This document shows, piece after piece, positions 11,064 through 23,597 of a DNA stretch of 64,000 nt (position 1 is its first letter; every line of letters starts with the position of its first letter). Source of the stretch: Tipula vernalis. Taxonomy: Eukaryota; Arthropoda; Insecta; Diptera; Tipulidae. Location of the stretch: contig OY282560.1 of assembly GCA_958295665.1 (NCBI GenBank), forward strand, positions 309,051,236 through 309,115,235. The letters run 5' to 3'. Made by a program: the position numbers and the translations under genes. A model generated the notes under the pieces. The model saw only the letters and a program-made list of their open reading frames with translations. It did not search any database and was not told the origin of the DNA.

Positions 11064-12176
11064 CTAGGTAGGGTCAGCCTTTCTATAGCAGATTGTGGGT
11101 GATGTTTTCTGTATTTTGTGAGTGTGAAGATCAGTTTCTATCCAGTGTATAACACCAAATGTATATGTCAGAATTGGGATTGCATATATATTTATTGCTC
11201 TAAATGAATTCTTTGAGTTTAAGTAAGTTTTGAGTAAATGTGTAAGTCTGTTTTTGTATTTTTGTATTATTTGTGTTTTGGTACTTGTGTGATTTATATA
11301 GCGAGATTGAAGGAAGCCAAGATATTTGTAAGTATCCTTCTCTTGCATTGATTGAATTATCGAAACATCCTCAAGTTCGATACCCCCAAACTCCTGCCGC
11401 CCTCCGCTAATTAGCTGTGTCCTGCACTTGTCCAAACCAAACTGCATTTTGATGTCATTGGAAAATGTGTGTGCTATTTGTGTTAGTGACTGGATATGTG
11501 TTTTTGTTGATGCGTACAGTTTAATATAATCCATATACATCAAGTGTGATATTGTATGTAAAACTTGTGTGTTGTGTTTAATTTTAAATCCGTAATTGCT
11601 ATTGTTTAAAATGTTTGAGAGTGGATTTAGAGAGAGGCAAAACCAGAGGGGGCTCAAAGAGTCTCCCTGAAATATACCTCTTCTAATTTTTATTTGTTTT
11701 GTTGTAATTTTGCAATTATTAAAAGACAGTTGTAGGGTCGTTCTCCAATGGCTCATGGCATGCTGCAGAACAAGAATGATATCAGGATTAATTTTGTACA
11801 ACTGCAAAACCTTCACCAACCATGAGTGAGGAACAGAGTCAAAGACTTTTTGGTAATCTATAAACGTTGTAAACAGATTACGCTTCTTAGTATGCGCTTG
11901 TTTAAGTACCACTGAGTCAATGATTAATTGCTCTTTACACCCTTGTGACTCTGGCCAACACCCTTTTTGTTGCTCCGCTAATATATTATGATCCGTTATA
12001 TGTTTTTGTATGCGGTGCGAAATGCATGTTGTAATTATCTTGTATATTGTCTGTAAACATGTGATCTTTAACATATACGTAATCCCGTCTGTTAAAAAAT
12101 CGGGCATCTCCTGCGGATTTGTTATAAATTTGTTTATATGTTGAGTTAAATATGGATGCACACTTGCGAATTTCAA
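11064..12176 (-). pseudogene. R4-type reverse transcriptase, catalytic YMDD changed to YMDY
   Basis: A 370-residue frame with the RT blocks in order: CLQTIYKIITTCISHRIQ, AEQQKGC, QGCKEQLIIDSV, FIDYQKVFDSVPHSWL (first catalytic Asp), GIFQGDSLSPLWFCLSLNPLS, then HLMYMDYIKLYA, where YMDD should be. The second Asp of the box is Tyr, so the enzyme should be dead. The C-terminal part continues with FGLDKCRTQLISGG. It is separated from the endonuclease by frameshifts in 10830-11064 and from the N-terminal piece near 12178. Confidence 0.88.
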
Positions 12177-12178
12177 TT

Positions 12179-12520
12179 TTAAATTTTATCTGTACCGGGG
12201 GCTTTCCAATTATGTGTATGATTTATGATGTCTGTAAATTTGTTTTGTGTGATACATGGGAAAATCATCTGTGGAATATTGTGTGTTCTGGTCGCCTCAT
12301 CTGTGATCCAAGATGCCTCACTATTATGTGAGACACCTGTTTCCCAGACTCCAAACCAAAACCTGTGTAAATCTGCAGATGAAGGCGGCTGTGCATCAGT
12401 GTTCTCTGTATCGTGCTTTGTTGCAAGTTTTCTATAGAACGTTCCCTCATTTTGTGAGAATAGTTTGTTCTGTATTTTTCTGTCTCGACTTCGCCTGTAC
12501 CGTGCAATACGACCGGACAA
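12179..12520 (-). pseudogene. R4-type RT N-terminal flank
   Basis: The frame reads QNKLFSQNEGTFYRKL, RFWFGVWE, ASWITDEA and ends NWKAPGTDKI, the conserved 'W-K-A-P-G-x-D' entry into the R4 reverse transcriptase. The RT frame continues a few bases downstream after a frameshift. Overlapping frames on both strands here are shadows. Confidence 0.75.
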
Positions 12521-12720
12521 AGCCGAGAGTTTTTGTGTTAGTGTATCTATGTACTGAATGATTGTGTTATTTAAAGATCGTGTGTTGAATGTATTTGCGC
12601 TTTCTGTCTAATATTTGTGACGAGCCTTACCAGTCCCCTTGATCGATTTCTTAACTTATATTGCTGGAGACGACCCAGATCCTGACGAATTCTCTCAATC
12701 TTACCCTGCAATCTGCGCTC

Positions 12721-13669
12721 TCAACCTGGCATCAAAGGTGACACGTTAGGATAATTGGGATTGTTAACTGTACCACCCATAAATTTAACTGCAGTCACAG
12801 CAGCACAGTATACAAAATTGTGAATCTCACCAAATGTTGCATTTGCACCAACACAAGCAGGTAAAATATTGGTGTTAATTATGTGATCTGTTTGTGCCAG
12901 TTTCCTTGATGTATGTAATTTTGGTATTTGTGGTTTTAATGTTGGATTTAATCCAGTGTATTGTGTAAGCGTGTTTTGAAAAATGTGTGTAAGCTGTTGT
13001 GTTAATATATCTGATTGTATTGTTGTATTCCGCATTATGGTAGGAGCAACGTCATCTAATTGTGTCTGTAAATTTGTATTTGGTGCATGTTATACTGACA
13101 CCTCAGAAGCAATACCACTTTGGCCACTATTTATTTCTTCAGCAACCTCATCTCTAATCTGCTGAAGAACAAACTCGGGTAGAAGGCCATTCCTAACAAT
13201 TGCTCTGCGTCGATCCGCAAGATTCTGAATAGTGACAGTTATGTTTGGGTATTTGTGTGTAAAAATTTGGTGTAATGTATGTCTGTAAGATGTTGTGTCA
13301 GTTTCTAAATGTGTGAGTGTAATATGTTCGCATGATAATTTTATTTATTTGTGGCGTCCATTTCATGCGAACACGTAGTAAATTTGCCAATGTGGTCGGT
13401 GGTAAAATAGTGTCCAGCGAAACATCATTAACAGGTTGGGGAGTTATGGCTGTACTGTTTCGGGTCATCCCGACCGCGGCCCGCCTATTCAACCGTCGAT
13501 CACCATCGGCTCGTATGCTGTCACTTCCAGCGATGGCTCCAGAAGTGCCTTGACGTTCCTCAGGTAGCGTCCTTATAGTTCGGTTACGTAAATTTTTCTC
13601 CATTCTTGGGTTCGGTATTGTTTTGTTATTATTGTTTTTATTACTACTGTAACATTTATCCATGTACAT
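12721..13669 (-). pseudogene. R4-type N-terminal region
   Basis: From 13669 down the frame leads to RMKWTPQINKIIMRTYY, a Myb-like DNA-binding segment typical of this clade. After a frameshift near 13298 coding continues with FTHKYPNITVTIQNLADRRRAI and LPEFVLQQIRDEV, reaches a stop near 13095 and resumes to 12721 (QQLTHIFQNTLTQYTG). It probably binds target DNA. The start codon is uncertain; Met at 13669 or 13606 are options. Confidence 0.65.
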
Positions 13670-13810
13670 ATTTTAGGGGCTGTGAAAGCCTGTTGTACTA
13701 TATTTTTAATTAAAATAAATATTTCGGTGTATTCGCTCTTCATTAATTTGTTTTGCGTGTAACGTGTTGTTAATAGCCAATCAGAAATGGTAATCTTGAC
13801 ATTCTGCACA

Positions 13811-15239
13811 CGCCATACTCTTTACATGCCGATACTCTTAACGTTTCTAATAAATTCTGAGTTCTGGCGAACTGACCCTATTTTTGGAAAATCTATTTTT
13901 TGGCACAACCCAGAAATTTTTCAAATTTCGCTTAATCAACTAACGAAATTTCTGGTCTAATTCCGTCATACACCTATCCACAAAAATCTTTTACAAACAC
14001 TTTAAAAGTTTCAACCTTATTTCAAGTCTTCTGCCTTATATACAAAAATTTAAAGCTACAATTTATGAATGTTGTAGTCTAAATATTTAAATTAGTTCTC
14101 GGATGTGGAAAATTCGATTTGATTTCGCATATTAACTTTCAAAATACCAAGCAGACAACAGATCAGAGATGTTCGTTGTACTTATTCTAAAAAATTTGAT
14201 TGTATTTAAATTCTAAGAAATTCAAGTTCAACGTATAATATTCTTGATGAAGTCTTAGTATACCGTTTCAGAAAATCGTTAAATTTAACCAATTTTTGCA
14301 TTGTACAGTTCAGTGAATTGGAAACACATCGTATTTGAAAATAATGTTTATTATACGAATAGTTTATTGTAAATAATTTATATAAACTAGGTGGGGGGGT
14401 GCCATTGATTCACCCATTATCTTTATCCTCCTGAGGAATATTCAGTAATTTTATTAGTATTCAAACCATTTTCAAAGGTTTGATGAATTTCCAGGAGGCG
14501 ACAAAGTTAATTACTAAACTAATTTTAATTCTTCAGCATTATAGTGATAAAAAAACAGTTTCTATTAAAATACTAATTAACTTGACACCTTGCCTGTCCA
14601 TCAAAACCATTTATATTATTCTTCCATAAGAGTATTGCCTGTGGGTGTTCTTATATAGTTTAACCGTGCAATATTATTAATCTAATTTCCATTTTGATTT
14701 TGATTTAGAAAATCCTATTTATATGGAAATTTTTAATTTCTTACGTACGTACTTGTTGAATTCGTCGAAATGTTTTTTGAATTAAATCGGATTTTCCAAA
14801 AAAAAAAAAAAAAAATAAAAAATCTTTTTATAAATAAATATTCAACGTTTTCAAATGGCTGTAATTACAGTAGAAAATCATATCAATACTTGTTACGCAT
14901 TGTGACGCAAATTTTAATACCTAACAATTTTTGTGTTGAGAAAGATCGTATAACTCCCCATTTCCCATCTTTTCTACAATTGTCTCTATAGACAAGTATA
15001 ATTTGTAAACAGATTTTCTTCTGCGCCACGAAAACAATTTAATTCTATATTTTCCACATTGTTATTTTGTATATACGGTTGTCTCGTTTTTATATCTTTA
15101 TTACAATTACAGGAATGCCTCGATTAACGCGATATTTAAATTCCTCATTTTAGAAACATTTATTTTTATATACAAGGAGCCACAATAATTTGTTGCACGT
15201 TTGTAATTCACAAAATGAAAATGTGTTCCACAAATTTAA
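13811..15239. other. AT-rich stretch, no gene recognised
   Basis: No protein similarity seen on either strand. It contains a G7 run near 14393 in front of a pyrimidine/purine region with CCTCCTGAGG and CCAGGAGGC, and an A17 tract near 14799. The last 100 bases may be the unread N-terminal part of the Penelope-like element. Confidence 0.4.
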
Positions 15240-16410
15240 AACTTTTTCAAAGGGTGTGAAGTTTTAGACAAACAACAAAATGCGGATGTGGAGAGTGGTA
15301 TTTTAGAACTAGATGAGACAGCTCATAACACTATTAGAAATAGGCTAGTAAATATGTTGACGAATTTCAAAACAAACAATTATTTGAGTAAAACATTTGT
15401 GAGTATTGAAGAAATCCAACAGATTCGAGGGGCTCAAAATGCAAAGCAATTTTTGAATAAGCACCCCGAATTGTACGTATTGAATGCTGACAAGGTTAAC
15501 ATAACGGTACTTATGGCAAAAATTGAATATGTAGAAAAAATAAAGTTACTCTTGTCAGACAACAACACTTACATTGAAATTCGGAAAGTTAATCATTGGC
15601 TTTTGGGAATGTTTAGCAAAAATCGAGAAAAATTTGGCAAAATTTCTTAAAAATTATTATGGTACAACCCCACGAATGTATGGTGACAAAAGTGCACAAA
15701 ATTGGTATTCCCTTGAGACCAATTGTAAGCTATTCACCTTTTTACAATTTAACCAAATTTTTGTCTAACATTTTAAATCATTACGTGGGGGAAATAACTT
15801 TTCGGCTGTAAAAAATGCGGAAGATTTTAAAAGTAAAATTAAAAATGTCTCTAACGTTGACTTATCTTTGGTAATAATTTTGGTTAAAAAATTGTGGAAT
15901 AGCATTAAAGCATGTAGTAATACAAATCTGAAGTCAAAAAATTTTATAGAAGCGTTGAAATTTGTGTTAGATCATACTGAATTTAGTTTCGGGGATCATG
16001 TTTTAGACAAGTGTTTGGTTTACCGATGGGTTTGCCAGTTAGTCCAACAGTGGTAAACTTAGTAATGGAACACGTTGAAAACGAAGTTTTAAAAACATCT
16101 TCCGTCAAACCTATTTGTTATAGTTTTACCCCGCGAATTAAATTTACATGTGAAATTGAAAATCAAGGTCGTTTCGCCTTTCTAGATACGATGGTAATAC
16201 GTAATGAGGATGGAAGTTTAACTACAGATTTATATCATAAAAAAACATGGTCGGATCCTACAAAAATAAGACAGTTTTCTTGTTAGCTGAAAAAATGTTG
16301 AGATTATAGGATGAGGTTTTTCATGCCGAAAATTTTAAAATATGTATTAAGGAATGTTCTAATACAAAATGGTTATCCGAGAAGTGTAGTTACTAGAGGT
16401 ATTACACACT
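15240..16410 (+). pseudogene. Penelope-like reverse transcriptase, frameshifted
   Basis: The 120-residue frame at 15288 has FLNKHPELYVLNADKVNITVL, the Penelope 'ADK' RT entry block. Then, in another frame, TKVHKIGIPLRPIVSYSPFY at about 15684-15740 is the KxHK...PLRPIVS block of this group. Next come KNFIEALKFVLDHTEF and, after a shift, GLPMGLPVSPTVVNLVMEHVE near 16020. The YXDD segment is deleted; the thumb follows: FAFLDTMVIRNEDGSL and, at about 16330-16400, VLIQNGYPRSVVTRGI. At least four frame breaks make it inactive. Confidence 0.85.
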
Positions 16411-17595
16411 TAAAAATATTACTATTTATTCCGATACAAGCGTTATATCGTTTCGTATGCGATACAACATCAATCGAAATAAGATTTGAAGCTTACATAG
16501 AAATAAATATCGATACAGTTAAAATAAAATTAGATATAAATTTTGTATCGAAGACATGACTTATACTTTAGGTGTACGACTAGTAAAACATTTATAATGT
16601 TACTGTAGAATAAATGTAGACGTACTGGAATTTAATGTTATCCCCTATTGGAATTAAAGATAGAGTTAAAGGAAATACAATTTAAATTTAAAAATTTCAT
16701 TTAAACTGTGCTGTAAATTATGTTTAGTTGATAAAAAATTAGTAATTCGGGAAACATAAGCGCTAAGTGGTTAAATGCTGTTTAGCACCATGATTACATT
16801 TTTATTAACAATATCAAGTACATTTTGCATTTAATAATTCCAATTTCAGTTAGTTTGCTGAATTAGTTGGCACAAACTATAATTTCAATAAGGTCTTTAT
16901 CTCATTCCTGTCTAAATGGGAAGTTAAACGAAAATTTCTTTTCATACCAAACAATTTTTTATACTAGAAAGAAACAAAAATACTTAACTTAAATTTTGTT
17001 ATTGTTCTCTCTTTTTTCATTCAACACAAAAACTAAAAACGACATCGAACGAAAGTACCGTTCTGCTGCAAATGTACAAACCAGGGCTTACTACTAGATG
17101 TAACAACAAATTGTTTGATTTTTTTGTTACCTAAATGTTTTTTATTTGTATCATTCAAACAATTACTGTATATAGAACTATTAACGACATTTATTGTACA
17201 TATTGTGTAACTGACATAAATATTAGTTACAAATTTAAAATAATATCTAAGTAAATTTAAAAAAACCATTGCACTTTCAATTAATTCTTTGTATCCTTGC
17301 ATTGGTCGCATCCCTGACTTGTTTTTGATTTTTTAGTTTTCTCATACTGTTGAGAAATTTCATAAAGCGTTGGTTCGATTCGTCGGTAGTTTTTATTTAA
17401 TTTTCGGTTATAATATATTGTTTCTAAAAATAAATAAATTCTGCGTGTTATGTAGTTTTAGAGTATAATACGCAAGTGAGTTTTTAATATACTTTATATT
17501 GTGTGTTCTAAAGTTTTAACAATTTGGTGTAGTGCATCCAATCGATTTATTATTTTTGTGTAATATAACGGTAATTTGTTTCGCACTATATAAAA

Positions 17596-20500
17596 ATGGA
17601 AAGTTATTATATTAAAATGAGTTTTAGAGGATTGGTGAACTACGTAAAAGTGCAGAAACATGAGGAATCGTGGGAGTATACCGATTTTCTATTAACAGGT
17701 TAGTAATGCCAATTAAATTTTTCATTGTATGACGATATGACGCTTCGATAAAAAAATTGTTTCCTATGTGATTGATGAAAAATTGATTTCAATCAAATAT
17801 TTTTGATTTACATCAAATATTTTTTTCCGAAAGAACTTCACATTATATTTCATTGACGAAGATATTGAATGTACGTTAATTTTAGTTTATACATTTATTT
17901 AATGATGTTAATTTGTTATTTATTACGGTTTTCAGCGTCAATGTATGCAAATATATCTGTTTATAAAACCGATTATCTCACTGATCAGCAAGGAATAAAA
18001 ATTCCTGAGGAGAATTTTTTAGATATTGTTAATCAATACAAAAATCACCCAGAATTTCAACTGAAGATAGTCCTGAAACACGACCATGACGGTGAGTAAT
18101 AATGGAATGAAATAATCTAACTTAACCCTCATGTGAATGAAGAAAAAATATCTTAATTTCAGTAATTAGTACCCACATGAATTTTGTATGGAAATTTATT
18201 TTTTCCACGTTCGTCCAAGTTGTAATATTTCTCAATTTTAAATATGATCGTAATCTACCAATTGAACTAGAAGTTCTCATAAAATTTAAAGTTTTATTGG
18301 AAGAAAAATATATAAAAATAGATGTCTAAAAGAGCAAAAGGTACCCGGGTACCCACGTCACTCACATTAGGGTTGAAAATTAATTCAAATAAATACATAT
18401 TCCGAATTTCGAATAATGCATTTTTTTACTTTCTATTGACTATAATTATCGGATAATCAAGGGACACCAGTTTCTCGTCAAAATTGTCGCTCTGACCATC
18501 AAATGTACATAAATGCAGAAGTAATTTAAACATTAATATTAAATGGTAACGTATTATCACTAACTAAATCTCTATGATTTCAGGACTTAGAAAGTTATAT
18601 TTCTAAAACGGCAAGCTCGTATGTGTTATGCAAAAAATTTAAGCAGCAGGAAACATTGAATGGTTTGTCTGACATCGAAAGAAGAGCAATTATCCGAGAG
18701 AGTGTAGACTATTTAATATCAAGATTTTCCTACCACTCTGAACCAAACCATACCGCAGCATTAACCTTAGCCGTCGTTGAATTATTCCCTCAATTGAGAA
18801 CAAACGAGCAAAAGAATGGTGGAATAGTAAGTTACCTTAGTTAGTTTATTCTATATATATATCACATATCTGTATGTTGGTGCAAGATCAACCTACCGTC
18901 AATTTTTATGTTTAATTTAATTAATTAATTTAATTAATTTAATTAATTTAATTAATTTAATTAATTTAATTAATTTAATTAATTTAATTAATTTAATTAA
19001 TTTAATTAATTTAATTAATTTAATTAATTTAATTAATTTAATTAATTTAATTAATTTAATTAATTTAATTAATTTAATTAATTTAATTAATTTAATTAAT
19101 TTAATTAATTTAATTAATTTAATTAATTTAATTAATTTAATTAATTTAATTAATTTAATTAATTTAATTAATTTAATTAATTTAATTAATTTAATTAATT
19201 TAATTAATTTAATTAATTTAATTAATTTAATTAATTTAATTAATTTAATTAATTTAACTTTTAATTTTATTAATTTAATAATTTTATTAAATTAATAATT
19301 TTATTAAATGAATAATATTATAATTAAATAAATTAAATTAATTAAATTATAATAATTTTGAATTTAAAATTAAAAGTGAGAATTTAGTTTTCTTATGTGA
19401 TAATTCACTGAGAATAGTAAAAGCTGACTAAAAGCTTTACTAAAAAGAGTAAATGAATAAATAGAAATTTAAATTAAATTAAATTAAATTAATTGTTTGT
19501 TATATCTTGTTTAAGGATGCTTTGTACAACCGAAAAACAAATCGTGGCTTTATAATCGACAGACTCAACCGAGTGAGACAGAAGTTATATGCAATTGAAA
19601 AGGAAACAGGACCACATTCCACTCGTAAACGTAGCGCAAGTGGATCATCAGTCATTCCAAGTCCACCCGATCCTTTATTTGATCTAGAGAACGACGAAAA
19701 TTTCTTAATATTACGAAACTTAAACGTGCAAACCCAGAAACACTTGATTAAACAAAATTTACGCGAAACATTGCCTATGCGAATGAATAATATTTTTCAG
19801 GGATCCCTTGAAGTGAAAGCAATATCAAAAAATTTCCCATTTTTCTTCACTTCTCCTGATTTAGTAAGTACATAGAAGTAACTTAAATATTTTCGTAATT
19901 ATCTATTTTAAGAATATTTTTTTTTTTTTCAGATTCAATATGATTTCGAAATTCGCTACCCAAGTAGCCACGATTTGTTTTTAAATAAATGGAAGACGGC
20001 ATCCAAATATATTGAAAATATTTATGTTGTCACCAAAGGTCCTAACCTAAAACGTATACCTGAGATAGAAGGTATAGTGAAATATTATAGAGATGATATG
20101 TGGATATTAAAAAATATTTATTTCAGAATTGTTACCATCTATGAGAGATTTTTTCTACCTTGTAAATATTTTACCTCAAGTGGTGGCCGGGAAGCTATCG
20201 GCCAATACCCGCAGAGAACCTTTTGTTAAAATTTTAAATAAAATATTAGTCTTCAGAACGGTAATTAATTTTGTCTAGATTATACACGACAGAAAACTAC
20301 TAATGAATTTGATTTATAATTTAAGCTTAACCTACCGCCCGAAGAATTAAGAGACAATGAATTAAAACATCCGTACATTGTTGCGGAAGAAGAAAATAAG
20401 TCGGCCATTTCACAATATTATTTATGTATTGAAAAGGAGCTGATAATTTTGCCAAATAACTACAATTTTATTGAAACAGTTGATTTACTTTTTAAAGCGC

Positions 20501-20655
20501 ATTATGTTTTTTGGCAAAACTTCGATAGTTCCTTAAAAACATTCTGGACATTCATAAGCCATTACTTTTATAAAATTGAAACAACGGGATCTATAACATC
20601 CAGAATCAAGGAAATTGCTTCCAAATTGGATCTACAGCAGGCACAAGATATTTAA
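17596..20655 (+). CDS. Intact seven-or-more-exon gene of a transposon-associated family
   Basis: Exons with GT/AG borders: 17596-17698, 17936-18091, 18584-18826, 19516-19863, 19933-20071, 20127-20260, 20326-20655 (stop TAA). All exon frames are open, and exons 3 to 7 join in phase without a stop. Exon 2 ends in phase 1 but exon 3 starts in phase 0, so a small exon in 18094-18580 is probably unrecognised. Visible motifs: MSFRGLVNYVKVQ near the start, LSDIERRAIIRESVDYLISRF, ALTLAVVELFPQL, and a basic STRKRSASGS segment that may be a nuclear signal. I recall similar proteins from repetitive loci in fish and insects, next to C2H2 transposase-like genes. Function is unknown. A (TTTAATTAA)n array sits in intron 3. 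Confidence 0.65.
18911..19256. repeat. (TTTAATTAA)n minisatellite, about 38 copies
   Basis: A nearly perfect tandem array of a 9-bp unit. Each unit contains the palindrome TTAATTAA. It lies in the intron between 18826 and 19516. Flanking sequence to about 19350 and 19470-19495 is degenerate AAATTAAATT of the same kind. Confidence 0.95.
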
Positions 20656-20739
20656 ATTAATATCGAGAAGATACACAAGTAATTATTTTTTAAAATCAGT
20701 ATTTTCAGTATTATTTTTTAAAATCAGTAACGGTTCAAT

Positions 20740-22631
20740 ATGTTTTTTTGTTATTTTTGTAATGAGTTGTTTTATGAGCTAGACAAAGTAATTTTACACC
20801 TTAAATATTATGAATTCGTCAAAGAAAAATCTCAACTGAAAATTCAATGTGTTAAAGATAAAAGTTGCTCTAAAACTTTTCAAACATTTTTTGCACTTAA
20901 ATCGCATCTTAGTAAATGTCACTTGGAAATTATAGAGCCCGATATTTACGGACAAGATAGATTGGAGGTACCCAATTCGGAAACTTCAATTCCGATAATA
21001 GATAGTTCTAATTATAAGAACTCGCTAGAAAAACTCGTAGAAATTGAAGCTCCAACCCTAAATGATTTTGAAAATCAGATGAAACGTTTTTACACGAAAT
21101 TAAATCTTTTAGGTTTGCCAGAAGAAACATTGTCAGAAATTTTTTATGAATCCAAAATTGTTACTGAATGCGCGATCAATATTATATCCGCCCCAGATGA
21201 AATTAAAAATACCCCATTTAATAAACTCAAAATATCTGAAACAATGAAAAAATTCTGTTCGAAATATAAAAGGAAAAAAATATTTTTAGAGAATTATTTT
21301 TATGTTGAACCAGAACAGATCCCTATCGGATTTAGGTGGGAGTCAAGATTTAATGCAAATTCTTCAACTTACATGAGAAAGGTGATTCAAAATATATTTC
21401 AATTTGTACCCGTTACAAAAACAATAAAAAGTATTTTTAAAAATGATTATTTCCTACAATTATTTAAAGATTTTAATAGTTCCCACATTTGTGTCAATGG
21501 CACATATAGCTATGCTTGTTGTAGTGGTCGCTTCCAAACTATTAAAGGAGATTTCAATAACAAACTTATAATTTTAATACAACTTTACTACGATGATTTT
21601 GATGTTGCTTGGAAGTAAAACCATCATTCATAAAGTCGGGGCTATTTACTTTACTTTAGTAAATTGTCCTACTTATCTGAAATCAAACCTTCAAAATATA
21701 TTTTTAGTTAGCCTTTTTTATGTAAACGATCTTTATAATGAATTTAATTTAAATTCTATTTTAAAACCAATTGTAGAAGACCTAAAAGTTCTTGAAACTG
21801 AAGGCTTAGTTATAGAAAACCTCGGATTAGTATTTGGGACAATTTTTTCATTATCTCACGACAATCTTGCTGCAAATGATTTAATTGGGTTTGCCAAATC
21901 TTTTTCCGCAAAATATTTTTGCAGATTTTGTGCGATGCCTTCCGAAGACACTAAGAAATGTACGACTGAAGAACCTGATCTGTATCCTGAATAAACCATC
22001 TAACATTAACCTTGATAGAAGCAATCTAGGGCAAAATGCTATTCAAATTTTATGTTTATTAACACATTTTCCTTTAATTTTTGAACGATTTTATAACCCA
22101 ATCCATCAACCTCAGTGGGAAACTATTTTAAGTGTGATTAAAATAATAAATGTATTATTTCGCTATGAAATAACAAATATTGATATAGGCAATTTAAAAA
22201 AATTGATAACAACTCATTTGGAATCTATCAAAAATATATTTAAAAAACAACTTACACCTAAACAACATTTTCTGCTGCACTACCCTACAGTTATCAAGCA
22301 AATGGGGCCGGTCATACATCTATGGACTATGCGATATGAAGGCAAACATCGTTTTTTTAAGAAAAGTATTACACCAAATTTTAAAAATATTTGTCATACG
22401 TTTGCTCAGAGGCATCAACAGATGATGTGTAGTGTGTGGTCTAATTTAACATTTGAACCGAAAGTAAAGAAAGGAAAACGAGTACTGTATAAATTAAAAA
22501 ATAATTATAAATGTCTTGACGAATTTTCCAGTCCAATATATACTTTGTCTTATTTTAGCAGCAATTTTCACTACAAACGGGATTTTTTTATTTTGAAAAA
22601 AAAGTCTACTCATGAAATAATTCATTTATAG
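20740..22631 (+). pseudogene. Transposase-like protein with C2H2 finger, broken
   Basis: Starts MFFCYFCNELF. The finger CVKDKSCSKTFQTFFALKSH...H fits C2H2. A long central part follows, ending LYYDDFDVA at about 21605. There a frameshift (about 5 bases appear lost) moves to LGSKTIIHKVGAIYF, continuing with NLGLVFGTIFSLSHDNLAA and YFCRFCAMPSEDTKK to a stop at 21993. A second shift and probable internal deletion follow, then LTPKQHFLLHYPTVIKQMGP and MRYEGKHRFFKKSI to 22631. These blocks match a repetitive animal transposase-like family from memory. The region that usually carries PDIMHDLLEG is missing, so it should be inactive. Confidence 0.7.
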
Positions 22632-23597
22632 AAAATCGTAGATATTCTTGAATGTAATAAAGAGATTTTATTTCTTCTAAATGAATTTATTGCCATATAT
22701 GATAGCTTTTATTGTGGTTATCAATTGATTGATAAAAATTTTAACCCTGTTTGTATTAATTTTAATTGTTTACAGTACAAAAAAACATACGAAAAACATT
22801 TTTCCAGTAAACATGAAAAACATTATATATTAGGTTGCAATGTGCAAGATGTGTAGTTAACACTTACAATATTAGTACATCATAAGTATTACAATGCCGA
22901 TTATTTCAGATACATAAATATAAGAATTTTTATTTTTTAATTAAATTTTCGCAAGTATGTAGTAGAACTAGTACTTAACTATTAGTATAATTTTTTAAAA
23001 TATAATTTTAAGTACCTATATTTTCTATCTATTGAATTATTAAAGATTAAATGAAGAAATAAATCTTTCAAATTTTTATAATGATTTTATTTTTTATTTA
23101 AACCTGGAATTTATTTTAACTCACCATCTCCTATTTTAAAGTAAAATTACGTCATTTTCTCTTTTTGATGAAAAGATTCCTTCAAAAAACGTGGTAAGTA
23201 TGTGACATTTTTTCTTCCGATGTATTTTAATTCAAATTACAATGTAGAGTGTATCGAACATGATTCGACGAATACTGCTTCTAAAGATACATCAAATTTA
23301 TTTACATGTAATTTGCGATATATTTTGAAGCAAACGTCTGACGGTTTTTGACACAAAGTTTTTTACACAATTCAACATAAGATATATCGATTCTTTTTTG
23401 CTACATTTTACTTCTAATTTAATTGCAGCTTGCATCGAATTATTTTGATGTAGATTAGCTTCATAATTAGTCATAAGTTGCATCAGATATGATTTAAATG
23501 CAATTTGTTTCATATTTTGCTGCAACCTATAACTTTTATTTTATGATGTAAGGCTTACTTCAAAAAACGTAGTCATATTGCGCTCGAGTCATATGCG
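22632..23597. other. Non-coding 3' part of the insert
   Basis: AT-rich, no convincing gene; a remnant CINFNCLQYKKTYEKHF-like tail at 22745-22810 may be the C-terminus of the transposase-like gene. CTTCAAAAAACGTRGT occurs at about 23191 and 23559 as a direct repeat 370 bp apart. Confidence 0.45.

Larger units (their letters stand above)
9975..13810 (-). mobile_element. R4-clade (Dong-like) LINE with restriction-like endonuclease
   Basis: Read on the minus strand the order is an N-terminal region with a Myb-like segment, RT, a CCHC knuckle and a restriction-like endonuclease. That is the R2/R4-type single-ORF design, not the AP-endonuclease design of the neighbouring LINE. The RT motif RGIFQGDSLSPLWFC is characteristic of R4/Dong elements. 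The ORF has several frameshifts and at least one stop. Dong elements target TAA repeats; a TTATTATTA tract lies just beyond the 3' end at about 9938-9948, but this could also belong to the neighbouring LINE. Confidence 0.85.
16411..23597 (+). mobile_element. Two-gene transposon-like insert inside the Penelope-like element
   Basis: It separates Penelope RT thumb (ends about 16400) from the GIY-YIG linker (resumes about 23600-23690). It carries a spliced gene (17596-20655) and a transposase-like gene (20740-22631), both on the plus strand. The outer parts, about 16430-16560 and 23215-23550, are rich in GATACA, ATCGA and GCATCGAA-type words, perhaps subterminal motifs. I could not define terminal inverted repeats or a target duplication. 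Superfamily is not assigned; a CACTA/EnSpm-like origin is a guess from the transposase layout. Confidence 0.55.

Noticed and set aside
12225..12561. Several plus-strand open frames
   Set aside because: They overlap the minus-strand R4-type coding sequence and share no known motif.
17033..17311. 92-residue minus-strand frame considered as an Lgr1 seven-helix piece
   Set aside because: It has some hydrophobic residues but none of the conserved receptor motifs and no splice borders.
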